Below are positions 34,144 through 47,662 of a DNA stretch of 64,000 nt, one piece after another. Position 1 is the stretch's first letter. Each line of letters opens with the position of its first letter. A program made the translations under genes and the position numbers. The notes under the pieces are model-generated. The model did no database searches. It saw nothing but the letters and a program-made list of their open reading frames with translations, and was not told the origin of the DNA. The DNA is from Simmondsia chinensis (lineage: Eukaryota > Streptophyta > Magnoliopsida > Caryophyllales > Simmondsiaceae): contig JAGTTD010000010.1 in the NCBI GenBank assembly GCA_018398585.1, forward strand, positions 17,916,005 through 17,980,004, read 5' to 3'.

Positions 34144-35540
34144 ACTTATGATGGGGATGTCTTTCCCCAAAATTGCATCCTTGCTGCTCGGATCAAGGCC
34201 TTTGCTAGCTCTGAATCAGGGATAACTATAAGCAATAGGTTGATTAGAATTAAAGGCAGGATCTATATTGGAACTCGCATTAGTTTAAGGAACCAAATAG
34301 TCTCAGCAGTTTATTCTTCTGCTTGGGGTGGACATGACGGTACTGAAGGAACCTATCAGCGGCTTAAGCAGTATTTTTACTAGGTTGGGATGAAGAAGGA
34401 TGTGGTGAAATGGGTACAGAATTGTGAAGTTTGCCAACAGACTAAAAGTGATCGAGTTCCCTACCAAGGATTGTTGCAATCATTACCTCTTCCAGAGAGA
34501 GCTTGGCAACACATAAGCATGGATTTCATTGAGGGATTACCTAAATCTGAGGGGAAGGAAGTAATTTGTGTTGTGTTAGATAGATTCACAAAGTTTGGAC
34601 ACTTCATTGGGCTCAATAACCCTATTACAGCAGCTAGACTTGCCAAGATGTTCCTGGACCACATATATCGCCTTCATGGGTTACCTAAGTCGATTACTTC
34701 TGATCGAGACAGGCTCTTCATCAGCCATTTCTGGACTAATTTGTTTGGATTGTTAGGCACCACACTTGCTTTAAGTTCTTCCTACCATCCTCAAACGGAT
34801 GACCAAACTGAACGAGTAAATTAATGTCTGGAGCAGTATTTGCGTAGCATGACCTTCATTCATCCTAAACACTAGTTTTGTTGGCTTGCTTTAGCAGAGT
34901 ATTAGTACAATATGCATGCACACTCAGCCATTAAGACTACTCCTTTCAAGGCATTATATGGCTATAATCCACTGGCCTTTAGGGAGTGGTGTCATCTGTC
35001 AAAGAAGTATTAGATTTACTAGAGCAAAGAAGGCAGCTTATGATTCAGCTTAAGGATAATCTGTAGTTGGCACAATCACGAATGAAATTTTTTGCAGATA
35101 AGCATAGAACTGACAAATCCTTTGATGTAGGTGACAAGGTTTACTTGAAGTTGCAGCCTTATAGGCAATCTTCAGTTGCTGTATGAAAGAATATGAAGCT
35201 GGGAGCACGCTATTTTGGACCCTTTAAGATATTGCAGCGACTAGGAGCAGTTGCTTACAAATTAGAGTTGCCACCTGATTGCTTGGTGCATCCAGTGTTT
35301 CATGTTTCTCTCTTGAAGAAGCAAGTACAAGAAGGGTTTAGCAGCTCTTTAACTCCTCCAGATATAGCCCGAGATGGAAGTATCTTGCAAACTCCTATGA
35401 TTATACTTGCTACCAGACCAAGTTTAACTTCACAGCAATTGCTGGAAGCTTTAGTTCAATGGGCTAATTTGGATGCTAAGTACAACACTTGGGAGTCCCT
35501 ACCTTTCCTTCGAAGTCAGTTTCCTCAATTGCATTCTTGA
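34144..35540 (+). pseudogene. Integrase and chromodomain end of nested gypsy
   Basis: The zinc-binding region ends VQNCEVCQQTK. The core carries MDFIEGLPKS, SDRDRLFISHFW and SSYHPQTDDQTERVN (D, D and E region). The GPY/F-type tail ARYFGPFKILQRLG begins at about 35205, followed by HPVFHVSLLKK and an end LVQWANLDAKYNTWESLPFL. Stops at 34823, near 34875 and elsewhere break it. Confidence 0.88.
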
Positions 35541-35569
35541 GGCTAAGAGTGTTTTGAAGGGGAGGGGGT

Positions 35570-35881
35570 TGTTATGATCATTAGTTAGCAATTCAATTGT
35601 TAGAAGTCTCATTGATGTTTAGGTGGGAAAAGGAAGTTAGTTGAAGTCAAGTTAGTTGTATTAGTTGGTCAATTTGGGCGGCTGCTACCTTAGTCAGTTA
35701 TAATTGGTTCTTTGCATCTATCTTGTATAAATAAGTAAGATTTAGCTTGTATCGATCATTGTTACAGAAATGAAACTTCTATTCTCTTCTCATCCGTAAA
35801 TTCTCTCTATTACTCATCTCCTTCACTTCTCTTCTCATCTTAACCCTAGTTATGATTCAAGATTGTTCTTGAACCATAACA
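35570..35881 (+). repeat. 3' LTR of nested gypsy
   Basis: 312 bp, direct repeat of 29411-29722, starting right after the polypurine tract. By hand I count about 22 differences. Confidence 0.9.
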
Positions 35882-35886
35882 CTAAC

Positions 35887-36418
35887 AGTATACCGAATGG
35901 GCAGACAGATTGATCCTTACCCATGGAGAGAAATGAAAGAACCTTCGCATCTACGAGGCCATCAGGCTCTCCAAGATTGCTCTCATGTGTGACTATCCCA
36001 TTGTAATGGAACTCACTTGCTGTTGGAACATCTATTATAATACTTTTTCTCTCCCTGAGGGGTTTCTTGATATCACTCTAGAAGACATGTCGACCTTAAC
36101 AGGCCTTTCCCTAGGAGGAGAGGAGCTACCTCTTGATTCTTTCATTTCTTCACAGGTTGAAGCCTTTGCCTATTCTTTCTCTGTGACCAACTTGCCCGGT
36201 GGTTATGAGTCCTTCGTCAAGATGTTGGTCACAAGAACACAAGACTTTGGGCAAGGGTCCAAGGAAGAAGTGGCATGCTTTTACTTGTTTTAGTTAAACA
36301 AGTTTTTCTTTGCAAACTCCTCTAATTCAGTCCTTAAGTCCATTAAGACCATGGCAATCAACTTGGCCTTTAGCACCGGTCCATTGGCTCTGGGACCATT
36401 GCTTTTGGCCCAAGTATG
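35887..36418 (+). pseudogene. Plant mobile domain gene, part 2
   Basis: The frame reads EWADRLILTHGEK, then IYEAIRLSKIALMCDYPIVM, ELTCCWNIYYNTFSLPEGF and DITLEDMSTLTGLSLGGEE. From about 36293 it continues NKFFFANSSNSVLKS to GPLALGPLLLAQV, where an LTR is inserted. This is the plant mobile domain (PMD, aminotransferase-like) seen in MAIN/MAIL proteins and in transposons. Stops fit single transitions (TGG to TGA or TAG). The cellular PMD proteins act in gene silencing and genome stability; the function of the transposon versions is unknown. Confidence 0.8.
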
Positions 36419-37756
36419 TGCTGAAATTAGTGTCCTAAAAACCCAATTACTTGGTTTTAAATATTAAATAAATAAAATTGTTTTATTTATTTATTATTGG
36501 AATATGTTTTATGAGTCGAATATGCATGTGATTGTTTTTCTCAAGCGTTCCATGAGATGGACTTTGTCCACGATAACGTGTCAGGTTTAGTTTAAGTGGT
36601 CAATGAGATTGAACCATAGATGGACTTATATCAAACTAATGATATGTTGTCGAAGTATATGTTTATAGTTAGTGATGAGTTTGGACAACTTGCCTGATAA
36701 GACTATAATATAATATTTTAGATGACTTGTCTTGGTCATGTGGATAGCGATCCAAAAGTAATATATTGCCGTTGTCTATAAGATTAGAACACTGAGTAGG
36801 ACCGCCTAAATTAGTTGTTCCTCTACTACTATGAAAAAAATTTAATTCTGTAAGATGATAGCTCTAAATCCAGGAAATAGTCTGAACTTGTGAATGGATT
36901 GTTGGTTATTTTAATATACCATTAGGATTAGTTATAGTTGGTTGGCTTAAATCTTATGTGCGTTGGGTAACGGCATGAAGTGTATCGGAAACAGTTGTTT
37001 TACATGGAATCTATAGTCTCTAATGAGATAAGGATGTCCCCTAGTTGATTCGTAAACATACAAACAAATTCGAGAAACTTTGATTAAAGTATTTCATATG
37101 TTTGATATTTGAAATTATTATAGAAATTATTTTCTATATTATTGAATTATTCGAGAAGGGGGAGTCGAGAACTATAGTTAAAGATGTCAAGAAATTAGCG
37201 ACATCATAGTGATGTCAGCGCTTGCTTTATTTGATTATAAATATGTCTTTCTGGCCTTGAGTTGTGATATGTAATTTTTTTTTTTTTTTTTTAGGTTTTG
37301 GATCCTAGTTATCTCTCACGATAAAAACCCAAAAATTGTTTTAGGGGATTTTCTAAATTTATGTTTAGCATAATTTTTCTTAAAAATTTTCCTTAGAAAG
37401 ATTAAAATGAAAAATTTTGTTCCGAAATTTTTCCTAAACTAAATATTTTGGGAGCCCACACTTCAGGTGTCCAGGGGTCATTGCTGAGAAGATCTAACGG
37501 TCTTGATGATTCCTCCAGGACGACAATTACTATCTACACTCTAGGTATTATTAACCTTTCTCTTAAAGCTTTCATATTTTTTTTGAAATTTTATTTATGC
37601 TTTCACTTCAATGTTTATTATGCTTAGATATTCCATATTCGTTATGTTTATATTAGAATAGAGGTTCTTTAGATTTAACATTAAAGAATTTTAAAGTTAT
37701 TTCAGCTATGTTTGATCGAAAAAATTTAGCTTTTGAAATTGAATTTTCCCAATATT
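36419..37756 (+). mobile_element. Inserted LTR, family shared with 55106-56918
   Basis: It starts TGCTGAAATTAGTGTCCT and ends near TTCCCAATATT. It aligns along its length with the solo LTR at 55106-56918, apart from a block of about 450 bp absent here. The flanks GTATG and ATATG match at four of five bases. It sits inside the antisense PMD gene. No internal sequence is present, so it is probably a solo LTR. The right edge is approximate. Confidence 0.7.
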
Positions 37757-39850
37757 ATATGGATGCCATAGGGACATTATATTCAAGAATTATGCTATTC
37801 ATATAGGAGGACCCTTATGCCTGGTCCAGCTTTGGGCCCAAGTCTATTTTTTTGAGCTCTGCCCCAGAGGCCTTTATGTCCCCACGGGTGAGGGGGTCTC
37901 TTTTTATCGAGAGCAATTTGCTTGTTATGAGGTCCTTTTACCCCCAGAATGATTCATTGGCCAATGCCTTGAGAGGCTCATGTCTCCCCGAGGTAGGAAA
38001 AGGGCTCAATAGACTCTTTTTAGGGAGAGAAATCTTGGCCCTTGTTTGTTCAGGAAGCTGATGTCTATGTGGACATGAACTCTTAGACCTAGTGGGCAAT
38101 CTTGTGCTCCGTAGGATCTCATCTTCTATCACCGGATTCATCCTAGTGTAGAGACTTACATGCATGGGTTGTTTGTTAGGTAGTTTGGAATGATCCAAGA
38201 CAACCTTTTTCTAAGTCTAAGGACCAAGAACCTTTGATGGGCTAAAAGAATCCCCCATCCAACTCTCCCAATGTCAAGAGCTTCATGGGTCTAACCAATG
38301 TTAAATGACTCTATGGGTACCCAATTGTTTGCAGGTACTCCCCATGTACCACACCCCCTTTTATAGCTTGATTCCAAGCTTATTGGTCCCCTTTGAAGGC
38401 CAGAGGCACCAAGCGACATTTTATCACTTAAGCTTGCAGGTCCTAACATAAGAGGAGGTCAACTACCCAATATCAGGCATACTTTACAAAAGGCATTATC
38501 AGGTAAATAGCCATCCCTGAAGAATACTTCAATTTTGTTTCTTGGATGGCTTGACCAAAGACTGATCCTTGTTCCTTTCGTAGTTGTAGCTTTTCAAGAA
38601 ACTCCTAAGAGTGCTAGGACTAGGAGTTTCACTAGGATGTTGCTAAAGGAGTCCACTCCAAGAACCTCTCCACCAACCCGTGAAGTAAGTGGCTCAAAGA
38701 AAAGGAAGGAAAGATTTTCCCTCTACTCTCGCAACCAGAGCCATGCAGGTAGTAGAGGAGGAAGAAGAAGATGATGAAGAAGTGCCCATCTTACAATTAG
38801 TGAGAAAGAGAAGAGCCAGACTCTCTGAACTAGAGGTATTAGCTTTTCTTTGTTAGTGTTTCTTTCATTCATCTTTTTGTCAAAACTGCTGCTGACTTTG
38901 GCTATGTACAAGCATAGGAGAAAACAGCTCAAGTTATCGCGGAGATCCTAGACTCTTCACCTCAAGAACCTGCGCTAGAGCTCCCTTAGGATACTGAATC
39001 ATTGAGCTCAAGCCTTGAAGAAGGAGGAGGCATGGCTACCTCGGTTATGGAGCCAATTATAATTGAACCACTTGAAGAAGCTTCAATCCTATTCCTTTCT
39101 GAACTAGGATCTTATGCAGGCTCCGTACCTCCTTCTAAGAGCACACTCCATAACCATTAAAGAGATCTTTGAAGGTATGATCCCATTTTTTGGCTTCTAA
39201 ATCCTTGATGTCCAAACCATTAGTTGGTTCTAACATACAAATGTCGCTTTTCAAAAACCCCATAGACCAAGTATCTCCAAGAGTCCATAGACTGCGAAAA
39301 ATTGTACACCTCCCTTTCCTTGCTCTGACCAAGAGAGCGACCTACCAAGAAGCAAATTTTTTGGTGAAGGCTTTAAAGGAAGATCCTAAGGTGGCTCCAG
39401 CCATTTCCAGAGACCTCGAGGCTCTGGAAAAGGTGTTTATGAAAGTGAAATAGGAGTTTCCACCACTCCTTCAGAAGAAACGGTGCTATCAAGATTCCAT
39501 TAGGGACTTGGAGTGTTCAGCTAGCCTAGGAGGCCTACAACTTTTGTTTAAAGAACTCTAAGCAGCCAAAAGAGTCTAGAGTCAACAAGCCCGGGACATC
39601 AGAGGCTTAGAAAATGAAATCCATCACTTGGAGGAGAGACTGAGTCTCTCAAGGGACAACTATCTTCTCTCAAGCAGCAGCATACCACTCAAGGCTTCGT
39701 AGTTGGAGAGCTCGAGCAGGTCGCCACAGAGGCTCAAAGGAGCAACCAAGTCCTTCATGACGAGGCATTCTCCTTGGACTAAAAGCTAAATAAAGCAACG
39801 AGCCAGCTGTCAGCTATAGAGGAATCCTTTGTTAGAATTAGGACTCAACT
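37757..39850 (+). pseudogene. Plant mobile domain gene, part 3 (C-terminal region)
   Basis: The domain resumes with GGPLCLVQLWAQVYF and FYREQFACYEVLLPPE (37795-37950). An acidic, then basic, segment follows (EEEEEDDEEVPILQLVRKRR at about 38755-38815). Further on are ALTKRATYQEANFLVKALKE and heptad-like LENEIHHLEERLSLSRDN at about 39605, suggesting a coiled coil. Several frame changes and stops. Together with parts 1 and 2 it forms the Tat antisense gene. Confidence 0.55.
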
Positions 39851-40059
39851 CTTCTTTTTTTTTTTTTTTGCGTACAAGTTACTTGCTTGCATTCTGTTAT
39901 GTAAGACAGGTACTTCTTAACAGTATTAATGCAATACAGATTTTCGTCAAATAAGTCTCAGAGTTGGGTATTTCCCTTTTTCTTTTATTTTTCTGCCTTA
40001 AGGATCATGGAGTTGATCCTTTAGACATTGATATTGAAACTGAGCCCATAATTTAGGGA

Positions 40060-41127
<1,068 letters not shown>

Positions 41128-41529
41128 TGTTAGCTTCCAATTCAGATTGAAAGGCTAACCTTGTAGAAGAAAGAGTTGAGATGAGAAGAGAAGTGAAAGG
41201 GGATGAGAAATAGAGAAGGAGATGAGAAAAGAGAGAGAAATTCCAAAGGAAAATCTGAATTTTATTGATTGAATGAAGAAATTACATGCTTAGAGCTTAT
41301 TTACACAAGATTAGAAACATTGAACCTAGCCAACTAACTCTAACAGACTCCAACAGCTTTTGGAGCCAAAATTACAGCAACGGCCAGGTTTGACCTGTGC
41401 TTGATTCCAACCAACCAGCCAAGGCGCCAAACCCACCTAACTAACATTTGAATACATGACCAACACCACAATGGAGACAATACCGAATTACAACCAAAAA
41501 TTACAACTAAAATCTAATGAATCATAACA
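41128..41529 (-). repeat. 3' LTR of young gypsy
   Basis: Starts TGTTAGCTTCC and ends ATCATAACA on the plus strand. The purine run next to it (GAGGGAGGGAA on the minus strand, about 41531-41543) is the polypurine tract. An imperfect hairpin lies at 41129-41159. Confidence 0.93.
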
Positions 41530-41562
41530 TTCCCTCCCTCTTGAGAAACTTCTTGTCCTCAA

Positions 41563-42815
41563 GGAGTAAAATTAGGGAATTGGATCTTCAAGAAGTTGTA
41601 ATCTTCCCAAGTCACAAAGCTCTTGTCCAAATTGCACCATTGCACCAATACTTCTCGCAACGCACCATGTTCCACCTGCATTGTTCTTCGTGCCTTGACA
41701 GCAGCGGCTTACAGCAACAGCATTCCATCAGACCCTGCTTCAGGTGGCTCCCGTGCAATCTCAATCCCCCTCTTGACCTAATTTTTAAGTAGAGAGACAT
41801 GAAAGACCGGGTGAATGTATGAATGTGAAGGTAAGTCAAGCTTGTATGCAACGTTGCCAATATTCTCCAAGCTTTTGTATGGGCTAAAGAAACGAGCACT
41901 TAGCTTGACATTTCTCCTAATAGCCAAAGAAGACTGTCTATATGGTTGTAATTTAAGGTAGACCATGTCTCCAACTTCATAGCTTTTGTCTACCCTCTTT
42001 TTGTCAGCATAAAATTTCATTCGTGCCCGAGCTTGTTGGAGATTATCTTTAAGTACTTGCAAGAACTGCTTCCTCTGCTGCACCAGATCACCTACTGCAG
42101 AATCAGTAGCTCCCGGCTGTTGAAGCATCATTAGAGAAGGAGGAGGATAGCCATACAAGGCTTGGAAAGGTGAAGTGCCAATGGATGCATGAAAGTGAGT
42201 GTTGAACCAATACTCCGCCAAAGAAAGCCAATGATTCCACTCCCTAGGCCGTAAGAAGACCATACTCCAGAGGTATTGCTCCACACATTGGTTGACACGT
42301 TCGGTTTGGCCATCCGTTTGAGGATGATAAGAGGAACTAAGTGCCAACGTTGTACCCATCAATTTGAATAACTCCCTCCAAAATGTGCTTGTGAAGATCT
42401 TATCCTGATCCGAAACAATGGATTGAGGCAATCCATGTAACTTGTAGATGTTGTCAAGAAAGATTCTTGCTAATTTTTCAGCGGTAACAGGTCGAGCAAG
42501 AGCAATGAAATGGCTATATTTGGTGAAACGGTCCACTACCACCCATATGACTTCCTTGCCTTCAGACCTTGGCAATCCCTCAATTAAATCCATGCTAATG
42601 TTGATCCACGCTCCATCCGGAATGGGAAGGGGTTGAAGAAGACCCTTGTAATGATGATCTCCCAATTTGGTTTGTTGACATACCTCACAAGCCTTAACAT
42701 ACTCACTCACTTCCTTTTTCAAGCTTGGCCAACTAAAGTAAGCTTTGACCCTTTGATAAGTGCCTTCTATACTAGCATGACCCCCCCAAGCTGCATCATG
42801 AGAGGCTTGTATAAT
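41563..42815 (-). pseudogene. Integrase and C-terminal end of young gypsy
   Basis: Minus frame: VKACEVCQQTK (zinc-binding region), MDLIEGLPRSEGK, SDQDKIFTSTFW and SSYHPQTDGQTERVN (catalytic core), RFFSPYKSLENIGNVAYKL and HPVFHVSLLKN. After stops at 41778 and about 41713 the same frame continues to LVQWCNLDKSFVTWEDYNFL and ends at 41563. A TAG at 42814-42816 separates it from RNase H. Confidence 0.9.
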
Positions 42816-45200
42816 CTAGTCCCTCAATCCAGTAGCAGATCCAACATACAACCTGCCATGAACTCTGATCAGACCTCTTTGTACTGATATATCAGCTGCA
42901 CTGTCATTCTTCTTTCCTGCATCCTTCACAAGGGCAGCAGCTACACACTCTTGGGCAAAAGAATCACCCTCATATGTCTTATAAATCTCTTCCATCCACG
43001 AAGGAACCACCACGGTTGTGGCACTACAGTACCCAACTTCAGCATCCTCAAATTTTCTGGACAAAGCATCGGTTGCAGCATTCTCCTTGCCCCTTCTATA
43101 CTCAATGTCATAATCAAGGCCAAGCATCTTCATTAGGCCCTTTTTTATTCTCGTCGCAATCTTTTGCTCAAGGAGATGCTTGAGGCTTTGGTGATCCATT
43201 CGAATGATGAACTTATGACCATCCAAGTAATGCCTCCATTTTTCAACGGCTAAAAGAATTGCTAGATATTCTTTCTCATATGTCGACATAGCTTGATGCT
43301 TAAGAGTAAGAGCTTGACTCAAATAAGTAATTGGCCTTCCATGTTGAGAAAGAACAGTCCCAATACCTCAACCGCTTGCATCTGTCTCCAACACAAAGCT
43401 CTCTTCAAAATTTGACATTGCCAACACAGGTGCAGCACACATAGCTGACTTAAGAGCTTCAAAAGAAGCTTGAGACTTCTCTGTCCATAAGAAAGCATCC
43501 TTTTTTAGGAGTTCTGTTAAAGGTTTGGCAAAAGAACCATAACTTTTAATGAATTTCCTATAACACCCGGTCAAACTGAAAAACCCTCTCAATTGCTTCA
43601 AGGTTATTGGAATTGGCCAATCTTGCATCGCTTGGACCTTATTAGGGTTGGTGGAAACTCCTTCTTGAGAGATGACATGGCCCAAATATTTGAGATTGGT
43701 CTGAGAAAAAGAACATTTGGACAACTTACCAAAGAACTTGTGTTGCCGCATCACCGCAAAGACTTGTCTAAGGTAAGCGAGATGATCTTCATAAGAGGAG
43801 CTATAAATTAGTATGTCATTGAAGAAAACAAGCACAGATCTTCTCAAGAAAGGCTTGAAAACATCATTCATTGCCGCTTGAAAAGTGGCCGGAGCATTTG
43901 TTAGGCTGAAAGGCATAACAACAAACTCGAAATGCCCATGATGAGTCTGAAAAGCAGTCTTGTATATGTCCGGCTCAAGAACTCTGATTTGATGATACCC
44001 CCGTCTCAAATCAAGCTTAGAGAAGAAGCATGCTCCATATAACTCGTCAAGAAAATCATCTATGACGGGAATGGGAAACTTATCCTTCACTGTCAAGGTG
44101 TTCAATTGTCGATAATCGATACGCATTCTAGCCGAACCATCTTTCTTCTTCACAAGGATCACGGGTGAAGCAAAAGGACTATGGCTTGGTCTAATGAACC
44201 TCATGCGAAGTAACTCCTCAACTTGTCTCTCAATTTCTGTCTTTTGGCCATGAGCATAGCGGTATGGCCTAATCTTGACCGGATCAGCATTTGCACGAAG
44301 AGGAATGGCATGGTCCACACTCCTTTGAGGAGGAAGGCTCTTTGGTTGCTCAAAAATGTCCTCAAACTCTTCAACCAAGGCCTGGACTTTTGGCTTGATG
44401 TCCTGCTGCAGCTCAACAGAGGAGATCACAAACAAATGCCCGAGCCATTGTACTGCTTTCTTCTTGATTCCTCCTTGTAGTCGTTTACCATCAATCAACT
44501 TGAGCTGAGCTTCCTCTGATATGCCTTGCAGAGAGACTTTAGTGCCATGAACCTCAAATGCCACGGTCATTTTATCAAAATCAAACACCACCGGATTGAA
44601 GGTTCTCATCCAATCCACACCTGGCACCATATCACAACCTCCCAAAGGAAGAACTCTAAAATCAAAGGTGAATTGATGATCTTGCATAGACCATGGAAAT
44701 GCTAGGCATGGGTTTTGAGTTGTTAGGGAATTGCCATCAGCCACCATAACCGCCAATGGGTGAGTCTTTGTCACTTCATGCCTCACTTTCTTAATCAACT
44801 TGGGAACAACAAAACTATGTGTGCTCCCACTATCAATAAGAACAATGATAGAGGTTTTACTAGCCTTGCCTCTGATTCTAATGGTATTATGAGCTCCACT
44901 CCCTATCAATGCCTTCACTGATATCTCAACTTCATCATTTAGCAGTTCATCTTGTGAAGAGGAGTCGAAACTGTCTTCCTCAGCCTCCGAATTTTCACTG
45001 CCAGAAACAACACCAGCACGGGACCCCCTTGCATACATTAATTCTTGAGATTTGCACCTATGACCAGGGTGATATGGTTGGTTACAATGAAAGCATAACC
45101 TCACTGAACTCTTGTCAACAGCACGCTTGAATCTGGAGCCTGATTGCTCCTTCTGCTGTGGTCTGGAATAATTGCCTTTGAACTTGTTCTTATCACTTGT
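42816..45200 (-). pseudogene. Gag end, protease, RT and RNase H of young gypsy
   Basis: In one frame from 45200: knuckle CFHCNQPYHPGHRC, protease active site LIDSGSTHSFV, GCDMVPGVDWMRTFNPVVFD, then RT (MRIDYRQLNTLTVKDKFPIP, FFSKLDLRRGYHQIRV). The catalytic motif reads VLVFFNDILIYS, where the first Asp of the family's DD pair is Asn (codon at 43818-43820). RNase H follows with ETDASG, a TGA at 43368-43370, and STYEKEYLAILLAVEKWRHY. It ends before the TAG at 42814. Confidence 0.92.
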
Positions 45201-46186
45201 TTAGACTAACGTAGCTTCAATAAATTTCGCCTTGTTGTAAGCACTAGACAATGTCTTAGGACCAATGGCTTTCACCATATTCTTGATCCTTGGATTCAAT
45301 CCACTCACAAAACAAGAGACGTAATAGGATTCTGCATCACCCGGTGCAATGGATAGGACTAACAACAAATTAGCTCGTAAATTCTCAAATCTGATCATAT
45401 ACTCCCTCACGGTTGAGGTTTGGGACAACTTGTTAAAGCTATCCACAACATCAGTTGACTCATCTTCTCCATAACGTTCACACATTTCTTCTACGAATTG
45501 ACCCCAAGAAAGATTAGGTTTGCTCTTCAACAAACTATAATACCATACCTCATGATTACCATGTAAATGTACTGCAGCTAGCTGAAGCTTTTCATCTTCA
45601 TGTATGTTATAATACTGAAAATACTGATCACATCTTCTTAACCAAGATTCCGGTTGTTTACCATCAAAAGGATCTATCTCCACCCTCGGCTGTCTGTAAG
45701 TACCACTCCTACCACCAGATGAATTGTCAATACTCACTGATCTATGCTAAAATTGTCGATCAGGAGGTCTATCTGGATGCTCGAGCTCATCGTCTGCAAT
45801 TCTGTGAAGCAAAACAGAATCGTGCTGCCTAGAATTGTAATCTGCATTCAAGCCATTCGATCTGGAATGAACTTGTCCCGAGGAACAATTCAGATCCTCT
45901 GCAGCAATTTTAGGCTGTGAAGGTCGATTCTCAGCTGATCTAATGTGAATTGAAGGCCCTGCATCAGATTGTAACATTGGAGATTTTCCTCGAGTCCTAA
46001 CCAGACCTTCAGATCTGTCAACATTATTTTGCTGCTGATCCACTTCAACCGGTTGAAAAATCTAACTAGCTGGCTTAAGGATAGCGTTAACTGAGGATTC
46101 TCCTTGCTTATTAACCTACACCTGCAATTGCACAAGTCTTCCTTATTCGCATCCTTTTCCAACAATAATGTCAAAATTCGATCCAT
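45201..46186 (-). pseudogene. Gag of young gypsy
   Basis: Starts MDRILTLLLEKDANKEDL at 46186. A frame change at about 46060-46110 moves to the frame of the rest of the element. There is a stop at 45747, then the capsid part IDPFDGKQPESWLRRCDQYF, WGQFVEEMCERYGEDES and SCFVSGLNPRIKNMV. A TAA at 45201-45203 separates it from the knuckle. Capsid protein of the virus-like particle. Confidence 0.88.
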
Positions 46187-46417
46187 TTTGTTGTTTAAGT
46201 CCTAAAGATGATCAGTAGTTAAGTACTAAGGTTGAGTTTTAGCATTTGCACCAGCTTCCTCAGCACGAATTGCATCAGGACCTGCAACTGCAGCAGCATA
46301 AGTCCCCTCCGGACCAGTTGCATTTGCTTCACCAGCTCCAGATCTAGTTCTTACACCATCGGTCACAATTTTCTTTGTTTTTTCCAGCCTCAATCAATCA
46401 ATTGATTGCTTGAACCA

Positions 46418-46429
46418 GCTCTGATACCA
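46418..46429 (-). promoter_or_regulatory. Primer-binding site of young gypsy
   Basis: Minus-strand TGGTATCAGAGC, two bases from the 5' LTR end. Confidence 0.9.
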
Positions 46430-46431
46430 AT

Positions 46432-46833
46432 TGTTAGCTTCCAATTCAGATTGAAAGGCTAACCTTGTAGAAGAAAGAGTTGAGATGAGAAGAGAAGTGA
46501 AAGGGGATGAGAAATAGAGAAGGAGATGAGAAAAGAGAGAGAAATTCCAAAGGAAAATCTGAATTTTATTGATTGAATGAAGAAATTACATGCTTAGAGC
46601 TTATTTATACAAGATTAGAAACATTGAACCTAGCCAACTAACTCTAACCGACTCCAACAGCTTTTGGGGCCAAAATTACAGCAGCCGCCAGGTTTGACTT
46701 GTGCTTGATTCCAACCGACCAGCCAAGGTGCCAAACCCACCTAACTAACATTTGAATACATGACCAACACCACAATGGAGACAATACCGAATTACAACCA
46801 AAAATTACAACTAAAATCTAATGAATCATAACA
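46432..46833 (-). repeat. 5' LTR of young gypsy
   Basis: 402 bp; the first 170 bp are identical to 41128-41297 and all eight differences I count lie further right. Confidence 0.93.
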
Positions 46834-47662
46834 GCAAACTGAGGAGTGGTCCTTTTGACAACAAATGGTCCCACACCATCTTCATAGAACTTTATCTCAA
46901 CATAATTAGAACAAACCATGAATGGCTTGTTATCTGCCATAACAATCTCATATTTGTCATGGTTTTAGAAGATTAACAATTGGTGAAGTGAACAAGGGAT
47001 ACAATAATTGGCATGTAACCAATCTCTCCCAAGCAAAGCAATGTAGCTCAAGGCAGTATCCACTACAAAGAAGGTTGTTAGCTTGCTTAACCTACCAATA
47101 GTTAACTCAATTGAGATGACCACTTTAGACTTAGTGGTGGCCCCAGAAAAGGCACAGATTGTAAAATCTGAAGTAATTAAGTCATCTCGAGATTTACCAA
47201 TGACTCCAAACATGTATGAGAGTAGGACGTTGATGGAAGCGCCATTACCCACTAATACTCTATTAACCAAAATGCCAACAAATTTAACCTTAGGCTTGAT
47301 GTGTTTATTGGCTATATTAGGGCCATCAAACATTATCTTCATTTTGCCAAGTGTATCATCAATTGTTTTAGATGTTGGGATAGTAATTTTGAAAGAAAAG
47401 GCTCGGGGTTACCTTTGGTAACTGCTACTTCTGCTACAAGGTCCACCAGGGGATCTTCATCTAATGCTATCAGATCCCCCTCAAGGCCTTCTTGAGCATT
47501 AGTTGCGATGAACTCCAAGGGAAGGAGTAGGATAGTTCTATCATCAACCTTCTTGGGGAGTATTCTATATTGTGTTTGGAACCCTTGGTCAGTTTCCTTC
47601 TTAGGACTACCATCCATTGGCACATCCTGATCTTGATTTTGAGAACTACCATGAGTAAGCAT
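46834..47662 (-). pseudogene. Tat protease region
   Basis: The minus frame from 47342 gives KPKVKFVGILVNRVLVGNGA, where the family's active site VDGGA reads VGNGA. It then gives VVISIELTIGRLSKLTTFFV and LLGRDWLHANYCIPCSLHQL. The linker ADNKPFMVCSNYVEIKFYED runs to the insertion point at 46838. 47662-47339 is a low-complexity gag-protease linker. The loss of the catalytic Asp adds to the evidence that it is dead. Confidence 0.82.

Larger units (their letters stand above)
29411..35881 (+). mobile_element. Ty3/gypsy element nested in Tat (RT-deleted)
   Basis: Two 312-bp LTRs (about 93% identical by my count) start TGTTATGATC and end with a hairpin and ATAACA/ATAAAA. A Met-type primer-binding site and a polypurine tract (GAAGGGGAGGGGG) are in place. 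The duplication CTAAG on the left matches CTAAC on the right, the latter explained by loss of one G. It interrupts the antisense plant-mobile-domain gene. Gag-pol is broken by stops, lacks almost all of RT, and carries a solo LTR at 30493-32054. Confidence 0.9.
41128..46833 (-). mobile_element. Young Ty3/gypsy element nested in Tat
   Basis: Two 402-bp LTRs with about 8 differences (98% identity by hand count), perfect GCAAA duplication (41123-41127 and 46834-46838), Met primer-binding site, polypurine tract, and a complete domain series gag-protease-RT-RNase H-integrase-C-terminal end. All main segments lie in one reading frame. At least five nonsense codons, one frameshift near the gag start and a changed RT catalytic residue make it inactive. 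It is the least decayed element in the window. Confidence 0.93.
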
